A stretch of 64,000 nucleotides of DNA from Gadus chalcogrammus (GCF_026213295.1 NC_079412.1:7165469-7229468); one strand, 5' to 3'. Positions 33,888 through 45,414 are shown, counted from the stretch's first letter. The notes: generated from the letters alone by a model not told the origin. Numbers and translations: made by a program.

Positions 33888-36193
33888 CACAGCCCGACTT
33901 GACACCAGAGGATGGAACAAATGAAACAGAATCCGCTGAAATGGATGACGATGAGCAGTGTTTCACAGTGAGTATTTTTGTGATTGGAGAAGTTATTCTG
34001 TGTGAATGAACTAACGACAATAAAATCATGAGTTACGAAATGCAATGCATTGTTTCTGTCTGCATCTCTTTGCACAGAACATCTTCAATGATCCTGAAAT
34101 CCAAGAGCAACCCATCTACTCTGGTGCATCAATTAACCGTGGACAGCTACTGTGCCTCATTCTGGCCTTCATCTTGAAGCACAGCATTAGTGGCAGTGGA
34201 TTAAAAGATTTGTTGGATCTTTTAAATATTGTAGCACCTGGATGTGCCCCCACAAGTAAATACTACTTTGACAAATCTTTCTTTAATTTGGCAAAACAAT
34301 TCGAAATTCACCATTGCTGTAAAATTTGCTCGCAATATATAGGTAAGTTGTTTACCCCTTGCTGCAGTGACGGAAATGTTGATGAAAGAGTAAACAAAAA
34401 TGAAGGGTATTATTTTCTCGTAATGCCCTTACGGCAACAACTGAAGGAGCTCTTCCAAAACACTACTTTCTGCAAGTTCTTAAACGACAACAAAACAAAT
34501 ATGGGCATGGGGGACATTTACAGTGGAAGTATGTACACCTCAAAACTTAAAACCTTTGTTGATACTGATGGGGCTTCAGTTTTTAAATCATCCAATTACT
34601 CAATTTGGCCAATTATCTGCACAGTCAATGAACTTCCATCTACTATCCGTGGAAAGTATGCTCTTCTACATTCCCTTTGGTTTAGTTCTAAACCCGAAAT
34701 GCCAACACTGTTAAGGCCATTTTTTCAAGGAATTACAAGATCTATTCACAGAAGGGTTTTCTTGGCATGACAACACTGGTCATAAACACACTACAAAAGT
34801 TGCCCCAGGTGTCTGCATATGTGATGCGCCAGCCCGTGCCATGGTACATGACATGAAACAATTTAACGGCAGATATGGGTGTGGGTTTTGTCTGCATATG
34901 GGAGAAATAGAACAAAAGGGAAAAGGGTCTACAAGTGTATATCCTCACTCAACTGAGTATCCTCAACTAAGAACACATGATCAGACTACCCATCAGGCAT
35001 CTGCTGCAATACAATCAGACACAGATGTTAATGGGGTTAAGGGACCTAGTCAACTGCTGCTACTTCCTAACTTCGACATTATCAAACTTTTTGTCCCAGA
35101 ATATATGAATAGTGTTTGCCTTGGTGTAACAAAACAATTTGTCAGTATTTGGTGTGATTCAATTCTATTTACAACCGAAAATAATCCAACAGATTGACAG
35201 TTCTCTCCTCACCATACACCCACCACATGAAGTCAAAAGATGTCCAAGGTCATTGTCCGAGAGACACTATTGGAAGGCATCTGAATGGAGGGCATTTATT
35301 TTATTTTATTCCATTCTTTTGAACACAGTTTTACCCCGGTTTATTATAATCACTGGCTATTACTTGTCTTCTCCATCTACACACTCCTCCAGGATCATAT
35401 CCAAAAAGCTGATCTTTTGCATGCTTCCTCTTGTCTTACGCGTTTTGTTGTCGAGGTACAAGAGCTTTATGGAAAATGTTATGTATCTTATAATGTTCAC
35501 TGCTTAACCCATCTTAGCAACGCAGTTGACATGTGGGGTCCGCTGTGGGCCAACTCTTAATTTGTTTATGAAGACACAATTGGCACTCTTCTTGAAATGT
35601 TCAATGGTACACAGGCAGTCCCTGAACAAATTTTTAAGAGATTTTTTAACAAAAAAACACTAATGCACCACACTGAATTATTCAACAATGCCAGTGATGA
35701 TGTCTGTGATCTTTTCAACAAACTTGTTAACAAAGACAAAATGTTAAAATCATACAAAGTAGGTAGTGGTGCTCGGGTTGTCGGGAATTACACAACAAGA
35801 GTAATTACAGTGGGGGAGTCCATTCTCTTTGGAAATGATATAGAGGCCAGTGTCAAAGAATTCAAGAGATGTTTCATCAACCACACTTTATGCACCACGG
35901 AAATGTATGCAGCAAATTTTAAACGCAATAATTCTGGTGTGGCTCTAAAAAACGGAGAGCATGGTAGCATTAAATCCATACTACTTTGTAAGCTCAATTG
36001 TGGTTGCTTATCAGCATGCAAGTGTGAAGAGGTGTACCTACAAATTTTTTGATTCAAAAAGGATTCCAGACAATTAAGAATCTATGATGATTTTGCTAAG
36101 GTGAATACTGCTAAGCAAATTGTGAAGTTCAGAAAGACTCATGAAATACTTCTTTGCAAACCTAATGATATTTTGTGCAAATGCTTTTGCTAG
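33888..36193 (+). pseudogene. Tnp2-like CACTA transposase, with frameshifts
   Basis: Exon 33888-33967 (acidic, ..EMDDDEQCFT) splices with GT-AG ends in phase 0 to 34078 (NIFNDPEIQEQP). The body has the family's blocks in order: MGDIYSGSMYTSKL, DTDGASVFKSSNYSIWPI, FNGRYGCGFCLHMGE, VNGVKGPSQLLLLPNFDI and FVPEYMNSVCLGVTKQ. It continues RSLSERHYWKASEWRAF, NVHCLTHLSNAVDMWGPLWA and a Cys-rich tail ending ILCKCFC at 36193. Frameshifts occur near 34728, 35165 and 35300, with a TAA after WGPLWANS, so this copy cannot make the full enzyme. Tnp2-type proteins are RNase H-fold transposases that act on element ends in the nucleus. Confidence 0.85.
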
Positions 36194-36429
36194 GTACACG
36201 ATGAGTGAATTATTCTTATCAAGATGCCTGTATTAGAAAATGTTTAAAGTTAGTAAGGCTTCAATTGTACTCTTTCATTGTTATTATATTCTGGCTGTTG
36301 CAGCCTATGCATGTTGTGCATTATGTTTTATATTTATGTGTGGTTTATGTTTCTACAATAAAATCTCCACATAATACACATATTTGGCTTATGTTTCACA
36401 TATTCATTTTAGGACAAATTACAGAATAA

Positions 36430-36985
36430 TGAAAATATGTATTAAAAAATATATATTATAGTTAACTATAGTAATCTATACTGTACTACACTTTGTAGTG
36501 ACTTACTATAGTATTTACCATATTACACTACAATGTCTGGAAAATTACTATAGTAAATCCCACACTATATTGTAGTATAGTATAGTAATCTATAGTATAG
36601 CCTACTAGTGTGTAGTAACTTACTATAGTATTTACCATAGTACACGACAATGTCTGGAAAATTACTATAATAAATCCCACACTATATTGTAGCATAGTAT
36701 AGTAATCTATAGTATACTACACTGTGTAGTAACTTACTATAGTATTTACCATAGTACACTACAATGTCTGGAAATTACTATAGTAAATCCCACACTATAT
36801 TGTGGTATAGTATAGTAATCTATAGTATACTACACTGTGTAGTAACTTACTATAGTATTTACCATAGTACACTACAATGTCTGGAAAATTACTACAGTAA
36901 ATCCCACACTATATTGTAGTATATTATAGTATACCATAGTAATATATAGTATACTGTAGTAAATGCTGTAGTAAACTATAGTATT
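36430..36985. repeat. Right subterminal array of the CACTA element
   Basis: Four tandem units with period 113-117, anchored by acaatgtctgg at 36530, 36647, 36761 and 36874, each also holding gtaacttactatagtattta and a ctatagtatactacac block. Copies are more alike than in the left array. Confidence 0.92.
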
Positions 36986-37103
36986 TTTTCCCCTGGGTGG
37001 CTACGCCCTATTTCATGACATACCGGATGCAGAAATATAGAACGCATGCGTGCCCATCCCCCCACTCCAGTCCAACAACAATATAAAATGATACCGTAAT
37101 GCA

Positions 37104-37579
37104 CATAGATATATATATTAACTAGATGCCTCGTCCGCGCTGCTGGCCAATGGAGTCGAACGTCACCACTGGCGGCCATCTTACCACAGTAAGCTGCGCA
37201 CCCATAACATTGTGTTGGTAGTGATTCATGTACTTTTTAAACAACCATAACTTGCTAAATTTTCAACCGATTTTCAAACGGTTTGGTTTGTTATAATCGT
37301 CAGAGATGTAGTTATGACACTGCATACTTTTGATAGAATAATGAAAAAAAGAATAATGTTCTATAATAGGTACAATATCATAACCACGTTAATAACGTTT
37401 GTAATAAACCAAACCGTTTGTAAATGGGTTGAAAATTGAGCAAGTTATGGTTGTTTAAAAAGTACATGAATCACTACCAACACAATGTTATGGCTGAGCA
37501 GCTTACTGTGGTAAGATGGCCGCCAGTGGTGACGTTCTAGACGCCGCCGTAGGGCATGTAGTTAATAAATATATCTATG
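37104..37579. mobile_element. Foldback MITE with about 200-bp inverted ends
   Basis: Left end catagatatatatattaact and right end (reverse-complemented) catagatatatttattaact; flanks gtaatgca (37096-37103 and 37580-37587) are an exact 8-bp duplication. The arms continue inward through gaacgtcaccactggcggcc, cataacattgtgttggtagt and caaccataacttgct, so most of the 476 bp folds on itself. It is non-coding. An 8-bp duplication fits hAT; 9 bp (Mutator) is possible because the next base also matches. Confidence 0.88.
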
Positions 37580-37587
37580 GTAATGCA

Positions 37588-38219
37588 CCTGTTCTTTGTC
37601 TTTGGATCTTTTGAATAAATGGATCAATACATGATGAATCACAATGATCTCAAGCAGAGGACCGTGAGAGTTATTGAGCAGCAGATGAACCAGTCCAAAA
37701 AACGGACACGTTAAGTTAACGGAGCACTGAACTAGGCCCTCTCGGATGCCATTTGTTTCACTACGACTCCTTTCAGCTGCACACCCCTCTTCCCCAGCAA
37801 AAAATTATTTGAGATAACGGCTAATAAAACGCTTGAGGTGGCGTTTTGATAAGAAAAAACGTACATTTTTTCTAGGACATGGCATGAAGGTAATTATGAG
37901 CCTTTGATTGATATCCAGACATTTTTTGCGGAGACACATTCCTGTTCCCCACTTGTATTGGAGTGAACTGAGATATCTACTTCTGGGTCCCATGATTTGA
38001 GGGACCCGTCCACAGCCCGCTTAAACAGCTGCAATACCAGGCTTGGCCGCTGAGCACTGGTGGATTGCGGAAGTATGCAGTGTTCCTGGGGGCTTGCCCC
38101 TTACCAGGATATCCCCCAGAAGTTTGGATGTGCTAAGAAGGTCAAAGGTGAGTGTTAATCTCTCATCAATTTGATCAATTTCATAGTTTCTGTCAGAACA
38201 TGAACGTGTCCATTTTTGA
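37588..38219. other. Unassigned upstream region
   Basis: A 31-codon reading, ATG at 37620 (MDQYMMNHNDLKQR...), ends at about 37715. It has no recognisable family and may be chance. The rest shows no motif and leads into the repeated motif cluster. Confidence 0.4.
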
Positions 38220-38416
38220 TAGTCCTGTGGTGTGACGGCTTTAGTTCGAGAAAAAAATCGAAATATTTTTTAAAAATGAATCATATTTAGGTTTAAAACA
38301 ATGAACTTATTCAGTTACTGTAATGCCCAAGGTCAGTCTTGTGTAGCAATGACTCAAAATGGCTGCAAAGGTGAAAGAGTCCTGTGGTGTGACAACCCTG
38401 TCCTGTGGTGTGACAT
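38220..38416. repeat. Three copies of tcctgtggtgtgac upstream of the gene
   Basis: agtcctgtggtgtgacg (38221), agtcctgtggtgtgaca (38378) and tgtcctgtggtgtgacata (38399) lie 240-430 bases before the start codon. Two are nearly adjacent. They could be transposase-binding subterminal repeats or promoter elements. Confidence 0.75.
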
Positions 38417-38652
38417 ACCGTAATTAGGTCAGATGTCTAGCTAGATTCTCGTCTGTTATTTTTGAAATATTAAACATAAATATAAATATATCTATGTCTC
38501 TATATATATTAAACACATATTATAAATATGATACATATTATACAAATATTAAACATAAATAAAAATAAAATATATCTGACGTCATTGTTTGTTGTATGTG
38601 GTATGTTAACAGTCACTGATCATTAATCTGTGATTTTTGTCAGTTTTTAAGC

Positions 38653-40853
38653 ATGAGCAAAGAAAGGACAAAGAGGTACCGGGAAAGGTTAGCGCAGGAT
38701 GAAGCCAAACATGAGGAGATCCTTAGGGAGAGAAGAAGAAAGTAAATATTTATAATAGGGAAATTAAGTTGGTTAAACATTCTCTAAGACGTACACTTGT
38801 GTAGAAAACATGTAAAAGCTGTTCCATCAACAGATATCAACAAAAGAAAGCTAAAGGAGAAATCCAACCACGAAACATAACCAGCCTCCCAAAACAAAAG
38901 AGAGCAAAGCTTTGTGAGGAATGGAAGAATACAAAGACAAGGAACAGGAAGAAGAAGGATCTGGCAGCCATTTTGGACATTACTCCCCCATCACACGAGG
39001 AACATGATGAGTCCTTTAGTCCATTTCATCTTTCACCTGCTCATCTTACCCCAATTCCAAGTCCCCCCAAAAAGGTTTTCTCAATCCAAGTTGACAGCAA
39101 AAATGAAGAGGCTTGAAAGAGAAAACAAGGAGCTAAAAGCAATGCTCGATGGCGTGAAAAAAGCCAATAGTAAGATGAGGGTTCAAAAGCATCGCTGGAA
39201 TAAAGCTAAGAAAGTACGTCAACCTACCATCAAACCTTCGCCGAAAAGAGCCGCGACACAAAAAAAACCAACGTCAAAGTCACCAACTTTCTTTCCAGGG
39301 ATGAAAACAGCAGGCTCTTGGCAGGAAAAAGGGATACTGTAGGCCGGAAAAATAACAAAATGCAGCGGCAGGTTTTAACCAAAACCTTGAGTGAGCTACA
39401 CTCCAAATACAACCAAGTATCTAGTGTCACACAGCAAATGTCTTACCGGCAGTTTGCTTGCTACAGGCCCAAGCACATAACAGAAGCCAGGCCAACAGAT
39501 AGAAATACCTGTGCATGCTACCAGCATGACAACATGCACCTGCTGATTGACTCTTTGGTTTTTAAAGGCATGATTTCAACCAAAAGTCTGTCTAATCTTC
39601 TTTCTTCCATTACTTGTAACACAGAGGAACAAGAATGTATGCACAGGCAGTGCACCAACTGCTGTTTTGATGAGGTGCGTCTCAACACACACGATCCTGT
39701 TGAATTCGCTAGGTGGGAGCAGTGGGAGCGGGTGAAGGTGACTGCAGGGGAAAAGGTGTTCACCAACTGGGCTAAGAAAGGGGTTGAGGGAACGCTGGGA
39801 GAGCTGGCAGAGACCTTCCAGCATCATCGGGAGTCAATTGCATCCAATCAATTCAATTGGATGCACCAATCAACCAAAATGAGGGAGTTAAAAGAGAAAT
39901 TGAAAGAAAATGATTTGGTGTTGCATGTAGATTTCTCTGAAAATGATGGATATAAACTGAATACCGAAATTCAATCTTTCCACTTTGGTGGAAATAGAAA
40001 CCAAGTAACCATTCATACAGTGGCTGCCTACACCAAAACGGCCATTCAGAGTTTTGCAACCATTTCAAAATCACATGATGAGCGTGCTGTATGGGCTCAC
40101 TTACAGCCAGTCATTGAAGACCTCCAAATGCAGCACAACACACTGTTTGAGTCACTCCACCTTATCAGTGATGGTCCTGTGACACAGGATCGCAACAAGA
40201 CAAATTGTTTCTTGATGAGTACAGTGCCATTTACCTGGGGGTTCCAGTGTCTCACATGGAATTACAGTGAACGGGGCCATGGAAAAGGAGCTCCTGATGG
40301 GGTTGGAGCTTGTGTGAAGCGGATGGCAGATCAGGCTGTCCAAAGGGGAGCTGATCTGCAAACTGCAGAGACCCTCTTTGACTTCTTGTCCAGCAAAGAG
40401 GAGATCAAAATCCAAATTAAATGGATAGAGGAAAAGGACATAGAAAAATTTGACAAACTGCTCCCTCCTGTGCTCCCAGCTGTGAAAGGCATACTAGGTA
40501 CACACCAGATTTACTGTACAACACCAGGGGAGGTGTTTCATAGGGCAGTAAGTTGCTTCTGCAGCTATCCAAAGGTGTGTGGCTGCTTCAAGGTCAAAAA
40601 AGTCACAATGACCGCTGACAGTCCAGCTCAAGAGATGACCCCTATCCCGTCCTTAGATGAAGACATTGAAAGTGACCAAGATGTGTTGGAAGTGGGAAAG
40701 TTCATCATTGTGAAATATGATGAGAAGCAATATGTGGGCCAAGTGCTGAATATTCAGGGAGAGGAAATACAGGTAAACTGTATGGTTCAACACGGAAAGA
40801 AGAATGCCTTTCAGTGGCCTGACAAAGAGGATAGCATTTACTACTCAGAGTGA
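38653..40853 (+). CDS. Unnamed transposase-like gene, two exons, nearly intact
   Basis: Exon 1 (38653-38741) encodes MSKERTKRYRERLAQDEAKH; the GT-AG junction to 38834 keeps phase (..RRRK/YQQKKAKG). Then come a basic region, a coiled coil (MKRLERENKELKAMLDGVKK) and a clean 511-codon frame from 39318. Numbering from there: a Cys/His cluster (C65, C67, H70, C100, C107, C112, C115, C116), VDFSENDG with D205, LISDGPVTQDRNK with D285, RGHGKGAPDGVGA with D327 (or E318), and a C-terminal SH3/Tudor-like strand-rich part (VGKFIIVKYDEKQYVGQVLN, 459-511). Two frameshifts interrupt the first half, both in homopolymers (C6A5 at about 39062-39072; A8 at about 39260-39267), so they may be sequencing errors. 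I know this type only as an uncharacterised family seen in fish and invertebrates. The three spaced acidic motifs suggest an RNase H-fold transposase, but that is inference. Confidence 0.75.
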
Positions 40854-41135
40854 CATAATTGGTACAATTTCAGAGCCTGAGCCCTATGGTCGAGTCGCCA
40901 AATTAACCAAACTGGACTGGCTCATGTTTAACACATAAGTTTGCCATTTCTCCTAAATCATTCAAATAATTAAATAATTTCTACCTCCTATTTTAAATAT
41001 TGGCTGATTGACAGTTTGTCATTATGGTCTGATCATTTTTTCTGTAAATGATGCCTCCAGAATGTCCAATTTCTCTTGTTGTTGTTACAAAAATATAATA
41101 CATTTCACCATTAATGTTCATAGAGTGTCTAATTT
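40854..41135 (+). other. 3' flank of the unnamed gene
   Basis: AT-rich, no coding. It separates the stop codon from the next motif copy. No canonical aataaa is placed convincingly. Confidence 0.4.
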
Positions 41136-41422
41136 CGTCCTGTGGTGTGACAATACTTCAAACACATTAAATAACGTTTACTATGTTAACTAGCTTTAAC
41201 AATTATGTTCATTTGAAAACATTGCATAATATAACTATCAAAAGAAAAAATATTTATATTACACAATATTTCCACTGGAGCGAGTGATAAAAGATGGCAC
41301 AAGTAAGGAATAGACTCCAAAAACAGCTGTGAAAAAATACATATGCAGAATTGTAATGATCATTCCTTAAGAAAACTTCTTAACCTTAAAACATACCTGA
41401 TTTATGTCACACCGCAGGACAT
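41136..41422. repeat. Two motif copies downstream, one inverted
   Basis: cgtcctgtggtgtgacaa (41136-41153) is direct; atgtcacaccgcaggacat (41404-41422) is inverted. The inverted, outermost copy has the cggtgtgac variant also found in the two copies near 31 kb, whereas the inner copies have tggtgtgac. Confidence 0.75.
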
Positions 41423-41627
41423 ATTTTGTCTGGAGCTGTGAGAAAAGCTTAATAAAATACATAATGAGTAAAAAATCTGCTAACCTCTAGCAGTTTCAAA
41501 AACTACAGTATTTGAATATTACAAATTCATACAATTCTCAATACATTTAGAACTTTGTTTTAAAAAATGCTGTTTCACCCCCATTTGTTATGTGTGTGTT
41601 TTTGTGTGTAATTTGGTGCAATTCCAA

Positions 41628-42310
41628 GTCAAGTCTCAAGTCTTTGAGCCAGAGTCCAAGTCAAATATCAAGTCCTTGAGCTAGAGTCCAAGGAAAGTCT
41701 CAACTCTTTGAGCCAGAGTCCATGTCAAGTCTCAAGTCTTTGAGCCAGAGTCCAAGTCAAGTCTGAAGTCTTTGAGCCAGAGTCCATGTTAACCCTCAAG
41801 TCTTTGAGCCAGAGTCCATATCAAGTCTGATGTCTTTGAGCCAGAGTCCATGGCTGAATCCGAATACTTAGTACATACTATTTCTGTTCAGTGTCTACTA
41901 CTTGACCGTACTATACTTGACTGTGTAGTACGGTCTACAGCTACGCGTAGAGCACCTCCGAACGCTTCCGAATACCGCCGAATTTTTCGCCGCTTTCTAC
42001 AACGTCTTTCTGGTGGTTTCGGGTCAGCCATCTCTTCTTCGTTCGTTACCAGACTCGGTTGCATTGTGGGATAGCGTAGTGAACTCCGTTGTTTACTGTG
42101 GCGGTAGTACGCATTCGGAAACGTTTTCCGTACTACACAATGCGTACTGAGCATTCAGACGCCCTATATTTGTGGCGTACTACAAAATGCATACTATATA
42201 GCAGTCAATATAACATTGGATTCAGCCCATGTTAACTCTCAAGTCTTTGAGCAAGATTCCAAGTCAAGTCTCAAGTCATTAAGCCGGACTCCAAGCCCAG
42301 AGTCCAGAGT
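41628..42310. repeat. About 32-bp tandem array, split by a MITE
   Basis: Imperfect copies of gtcaagtctcaagtctttga followed by gccagagtcc fill 41628-41850 and resume at 42228-42310. Roughly eight copies are seen in total. Confidence 0.9.
41853..42226. mobile_element. MITE with gctgaatcc ends and 5-bp duplication
   Basis: Ends gctgaatcc and ggattcagc are inverted repeats. The flanks ccatg (41848-41852 and 42227-42231) are identical, and joining them restores a normal unit of the array. Internal segments cgtactac/gtagtacg are mirrored too. It is 374 bp long and non-coding. Confidence 0.82.
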
Positions 42311-42480
42311 CAAAGGGCATCCGTGGCCTATTGGTTAAGGAGTTGATACGCAATTGAGAAGCCCCAAACGCAAGTAGCTTTGTGGGCGGTTCTATGGCGA
42401 GGTTGCTATTATACCTGCAGATAATTGACTCTTACGCCCGATGCAAATCTAAAAAAGGTTGCCCTGAAGTAGCCTAATTA
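42308..42480 (+). repeat. Possible tRNA-derived SINE, degenerate
   Basis: gcatccgtggcctattggttaagg resembles the A-box end of tRNA-derived fish SINEs (tggccnnntggttaag), and aaaaggttgccctgaagt later is SINE-like. The B box is not clear, so the call is weak. Confidence 0.35.
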
Positions 42481-44215
42481 CCCCTAGGTGTGTTTTGGTC
42501 ATAACGTGCAATAAACCAATAAGAGTGCCATCTCCCATCCCCTTTAAGAACCATGAGCGCATTTGAACCTGATGAGTTGATATTTTGACAGCGCGTTTGC
42601 AGGCACCGATGAGACAGATGCATGACCACATGAATTTCAAACTTCAAATGGCTCAGTTTATTTGCCAAATGATTTGGCCTAATTCACACATGGAATAGGG
42701 TTTTCTTCTATAACTTAAGAAATACTGAGTCGTCATGGAAATTTCGGCAAAGAAAACTTAACACACACATGATATGCGGTCCTGTGGCCGCAACTGTGGG
42801 TCTATTAATGATATGCGGCAATATATTAACAAACATTGTTTCTTTCCAGTATTGTATACATTATCGTTATCGACTTGTGTTCCTAATATGCATATGTCCC
42901 CCCGTTAATATACATTGCCATGAACTGTATTATGCGTTACGTGTTTAGTTTGCTGGTGTTTAAACAGATGGACGCACACACGCGCGCCCGCATTCATTCA
43001 TTATTTTACACATACACACATGCGCGCCCACTTTGATTAATTCTTTTTAACACTCACTCGCGGTAAAACAATATTTTCTCACGATCGAATACTCAACAAT
43101 CCTAAAAGTTATGGGCTTGTACACGATGTCAGTGTCAAGAAAATATGTGTTTGCAGATGCATTGATTTAAATGCAACGTAATACCGCTGAATCAGCTGTT
43201 CTTTCAGAAATAATTTGACCAATATTATCATTTACCCTAAAACAAGATTTTGTTTGGGAAGGCTGGGATATAGCCTGCTTTGCTCAAGTTTAATATTGTT
43301 ATTAATATTATTTTAACGCATGGCATAGCCTACAACAGTGTTCAATCATGCAGCCCCTATGGAAAAAAAAAGAGTCCACAATCCACATCATAATATTTCA
43401 ATTAGGCAAATCGTTTGCATGTTTGTGCTGTGTATAGCCTACTGGTGCGTAAGCTTATGTTGCAGTTCCGACCTGCCATGGTACATCAAAATAGCAACCC
43501 CAACTGTGCTATCCACTACTGCATTGGCAAAGATAAATGCGTCGGTGTAGAAAATAAATTGCGCTGGGTGCAAGATAGGGCCCTTGGTCTATTTGGCTGT
43601 TGCTCACTCAGGGTCTTGAAACAGGACTTCACTTACTGTGCATTATCTATTCTCTACCACTGACATGACACTCTGGAATGCTTGTCAATCAAAAACAGAG
43701 GCAGGTTGCATGAAATTATGAGGTCCTGTATAATAGATTCAGTAATGGCCTTCTGTCTGGGATGGCACTGGCTGAATACTTGCAGACCTGCCATTATTTT
43801 GCTTTGTTGAATTCAGTAAACCTGTAGATGAACAACATAGACAATATATTAGGTTGCTTATCATAGTACTGAGATCAGGATGATATAGCTACTTGTTATG
43901 TTTAGCAAAACCTATCTGGACGTACAGGGTTAGAGAATAACTGGTTCTAAGATGATGTTGCAGGCTATATCAATCAGTGAGGGTGGCTACAAAATGTATC
44001 TAGACAACACAGGTTTACACAGCTAACCATGTGTAACACGGGTTACACAGGGTAACATAAACATATTGTTAATGTAACCCAGTTGAAATTTGGGTTCTGG
44101 TTGTTCAAAAGAATAAACAATATTATATAAGAGTTTATTATTTTTCATAATGTTATTTCGATGTTTGTCTAATGTTGCACACTTTGTAAATGTTGTTGTA
44201 TCCTTTGCTCAATTT
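42481..44215. other. Unassigned AT-rich DNA
   Basis: I see no coding motif, tandem repeat or element ends. Short readings at 43338-43663 lack any family feature. Confidence 0.5.
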
Positions 44216-44725
44216 AACTGTAATATGGCCATCCAGCCAGGAGGGGGTGCGATGAGTTTTTTTGCGGGAGAGACGGGCTGGAAAAGGGAGGGGGAAAAAA
44301 GACGTTTGTTGGGGAGAGCACATGTTTTACTGTATTGTTGGATGACATATCCGCAACACAAGATTGAAGAATAAGTTCAACACAAACTTGAAAACTTGAA
44401 AGCTCCACCGGACCGGTTCACATACGACCCGGTCAGTTAATTGACAGAAGTAGCTGAACAGTGGCCTGCTAACTAACGCAGCTAGCGACGCTACTGCCAC
44501 GGGGTTTCCGAGAAACCGCCGCACGAGATAGCGGGTGTGACCACGCGGGTTGGCTGACCTGGCTCGGGCGAAAGGAATAACGCGACAAGCAGTTAGGAGC
44601 GCCTGTGTCCTTTCCACGGACTTCCTCAGGACTTTCACAGACTTCCACGGACTTTCCCAGTAGGCCTACTCTCACGGACTTCCACGGACCTTCAAGGACG
44701 CCCATCGCGTTTCAACTGGACGTGT
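44216..44725 (+). other. GC-rich exon-like or LTR-like segment
   Basis: CpG-rich sequence with five near-copies of cacggactt(t/c) at about 44617-44697, ending at a gtgagtag splice-donor-like site near 44724. It may be a non-coding first exon or a retroelement leader. No open reading or LTR boundary supports a firmer call. Confidence 0.35.
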
Positions 44726-45414
44726 GAGTAGCCGACGAGTTCTCTTGGCTCGGAGAAGCGAAGAGGACTATTCTTCAACAGGCCTGCAACGGGGTTTTCT
44801 TTTGTAAAGGATTGTTTGATTTTGTTTATTTTATGTGCCGGCTTAGTTAGTAATGTTAATTACTTGTAGCCTGTATGGTAGTAGGATGTGCGATATATAT
44901 ATTGTTCTCAAATAAGCAAACGTTTTAACTACTTATTGTTGGTTGGCTTGCTAAATACGTGTAGTGTGGATATTGTGTGTTTAGTGGTTAATATTTAATA
45001 AGGGTGCTGGAGTAATATGGTTAGCATAATATAGGAAATCAAAAATAATAATTTAAGATTGATTGAAGAACCTAGGCCCCTGCCCTCTTTATTATAGGGG
45101 TAAAAGGGCTACATTAACTTTATTAGGCTTGCAATAATAACTGCAACCTAGTTTTCAATAAAAGGTAGAGTACAACCGTATTGTATATTTACACTGGGTC
45201 TTACAAATTATGGCTTATAATCTACTTCAATTTAATAAACGCATCCCTCTAGACCAGACCGTGGCATTGTACGGCCCCCGGGTCACATATGGCCCTTTGA
45301 TTGACTTTGACCAGCCCGTGTAAGGTTAATTGGAAATTACAAAATAAACGTATTGTCTCATTTTACCTCATGCATTTGATCATACACCAAAATGTGTTGT
45401 GAAAATCGCAAAAT
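44726..45414. other. Unassigned DNA leading into a hAT remnant
   Basis: AT-rich. 45250-45330 has cggcccccgggtcacatatg, a phrase usual near the ends of hAT elements with GTF2IRD2/SCAND3-like genes, so the left part of the next element probably starts here. Confidence 0.4.

Larger units (their letters stand above)
31237..36990 (+). mobile_element. CACTA (EnSpm) element with subterminal arrays
   Basis: The left end aaaaaattctatagtttact and the right end (reverse-complemented) aaaaaatactatagtttact are inverted repeats. Tandem arrays rich in ctatagta/tactatag lie inside both ends (about 31245-32400 and 36430-36985), and a Tnp2-like transposase gene sits between them. CACTA elements are known for such subterminal repeats, which bind the element's own protein. 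A canonical CACTA terminus and a 2-3 bp duplication are not clear, so the exact edges are inferred. A 627-bp MITE lies in the left array. Confidence 0.62.

Noticed and set aside
37620..37715. Short ORF MDQYMMNHNDLKQR...
   Set aside because: 31 codons with no family resemblance, splice context or promoter; chance is likely.
42308..42380. tRNA gene
   Set aside because: Only an A-box-like start is seen; no cloverleaf or B box. Kept as a weak SINE call.
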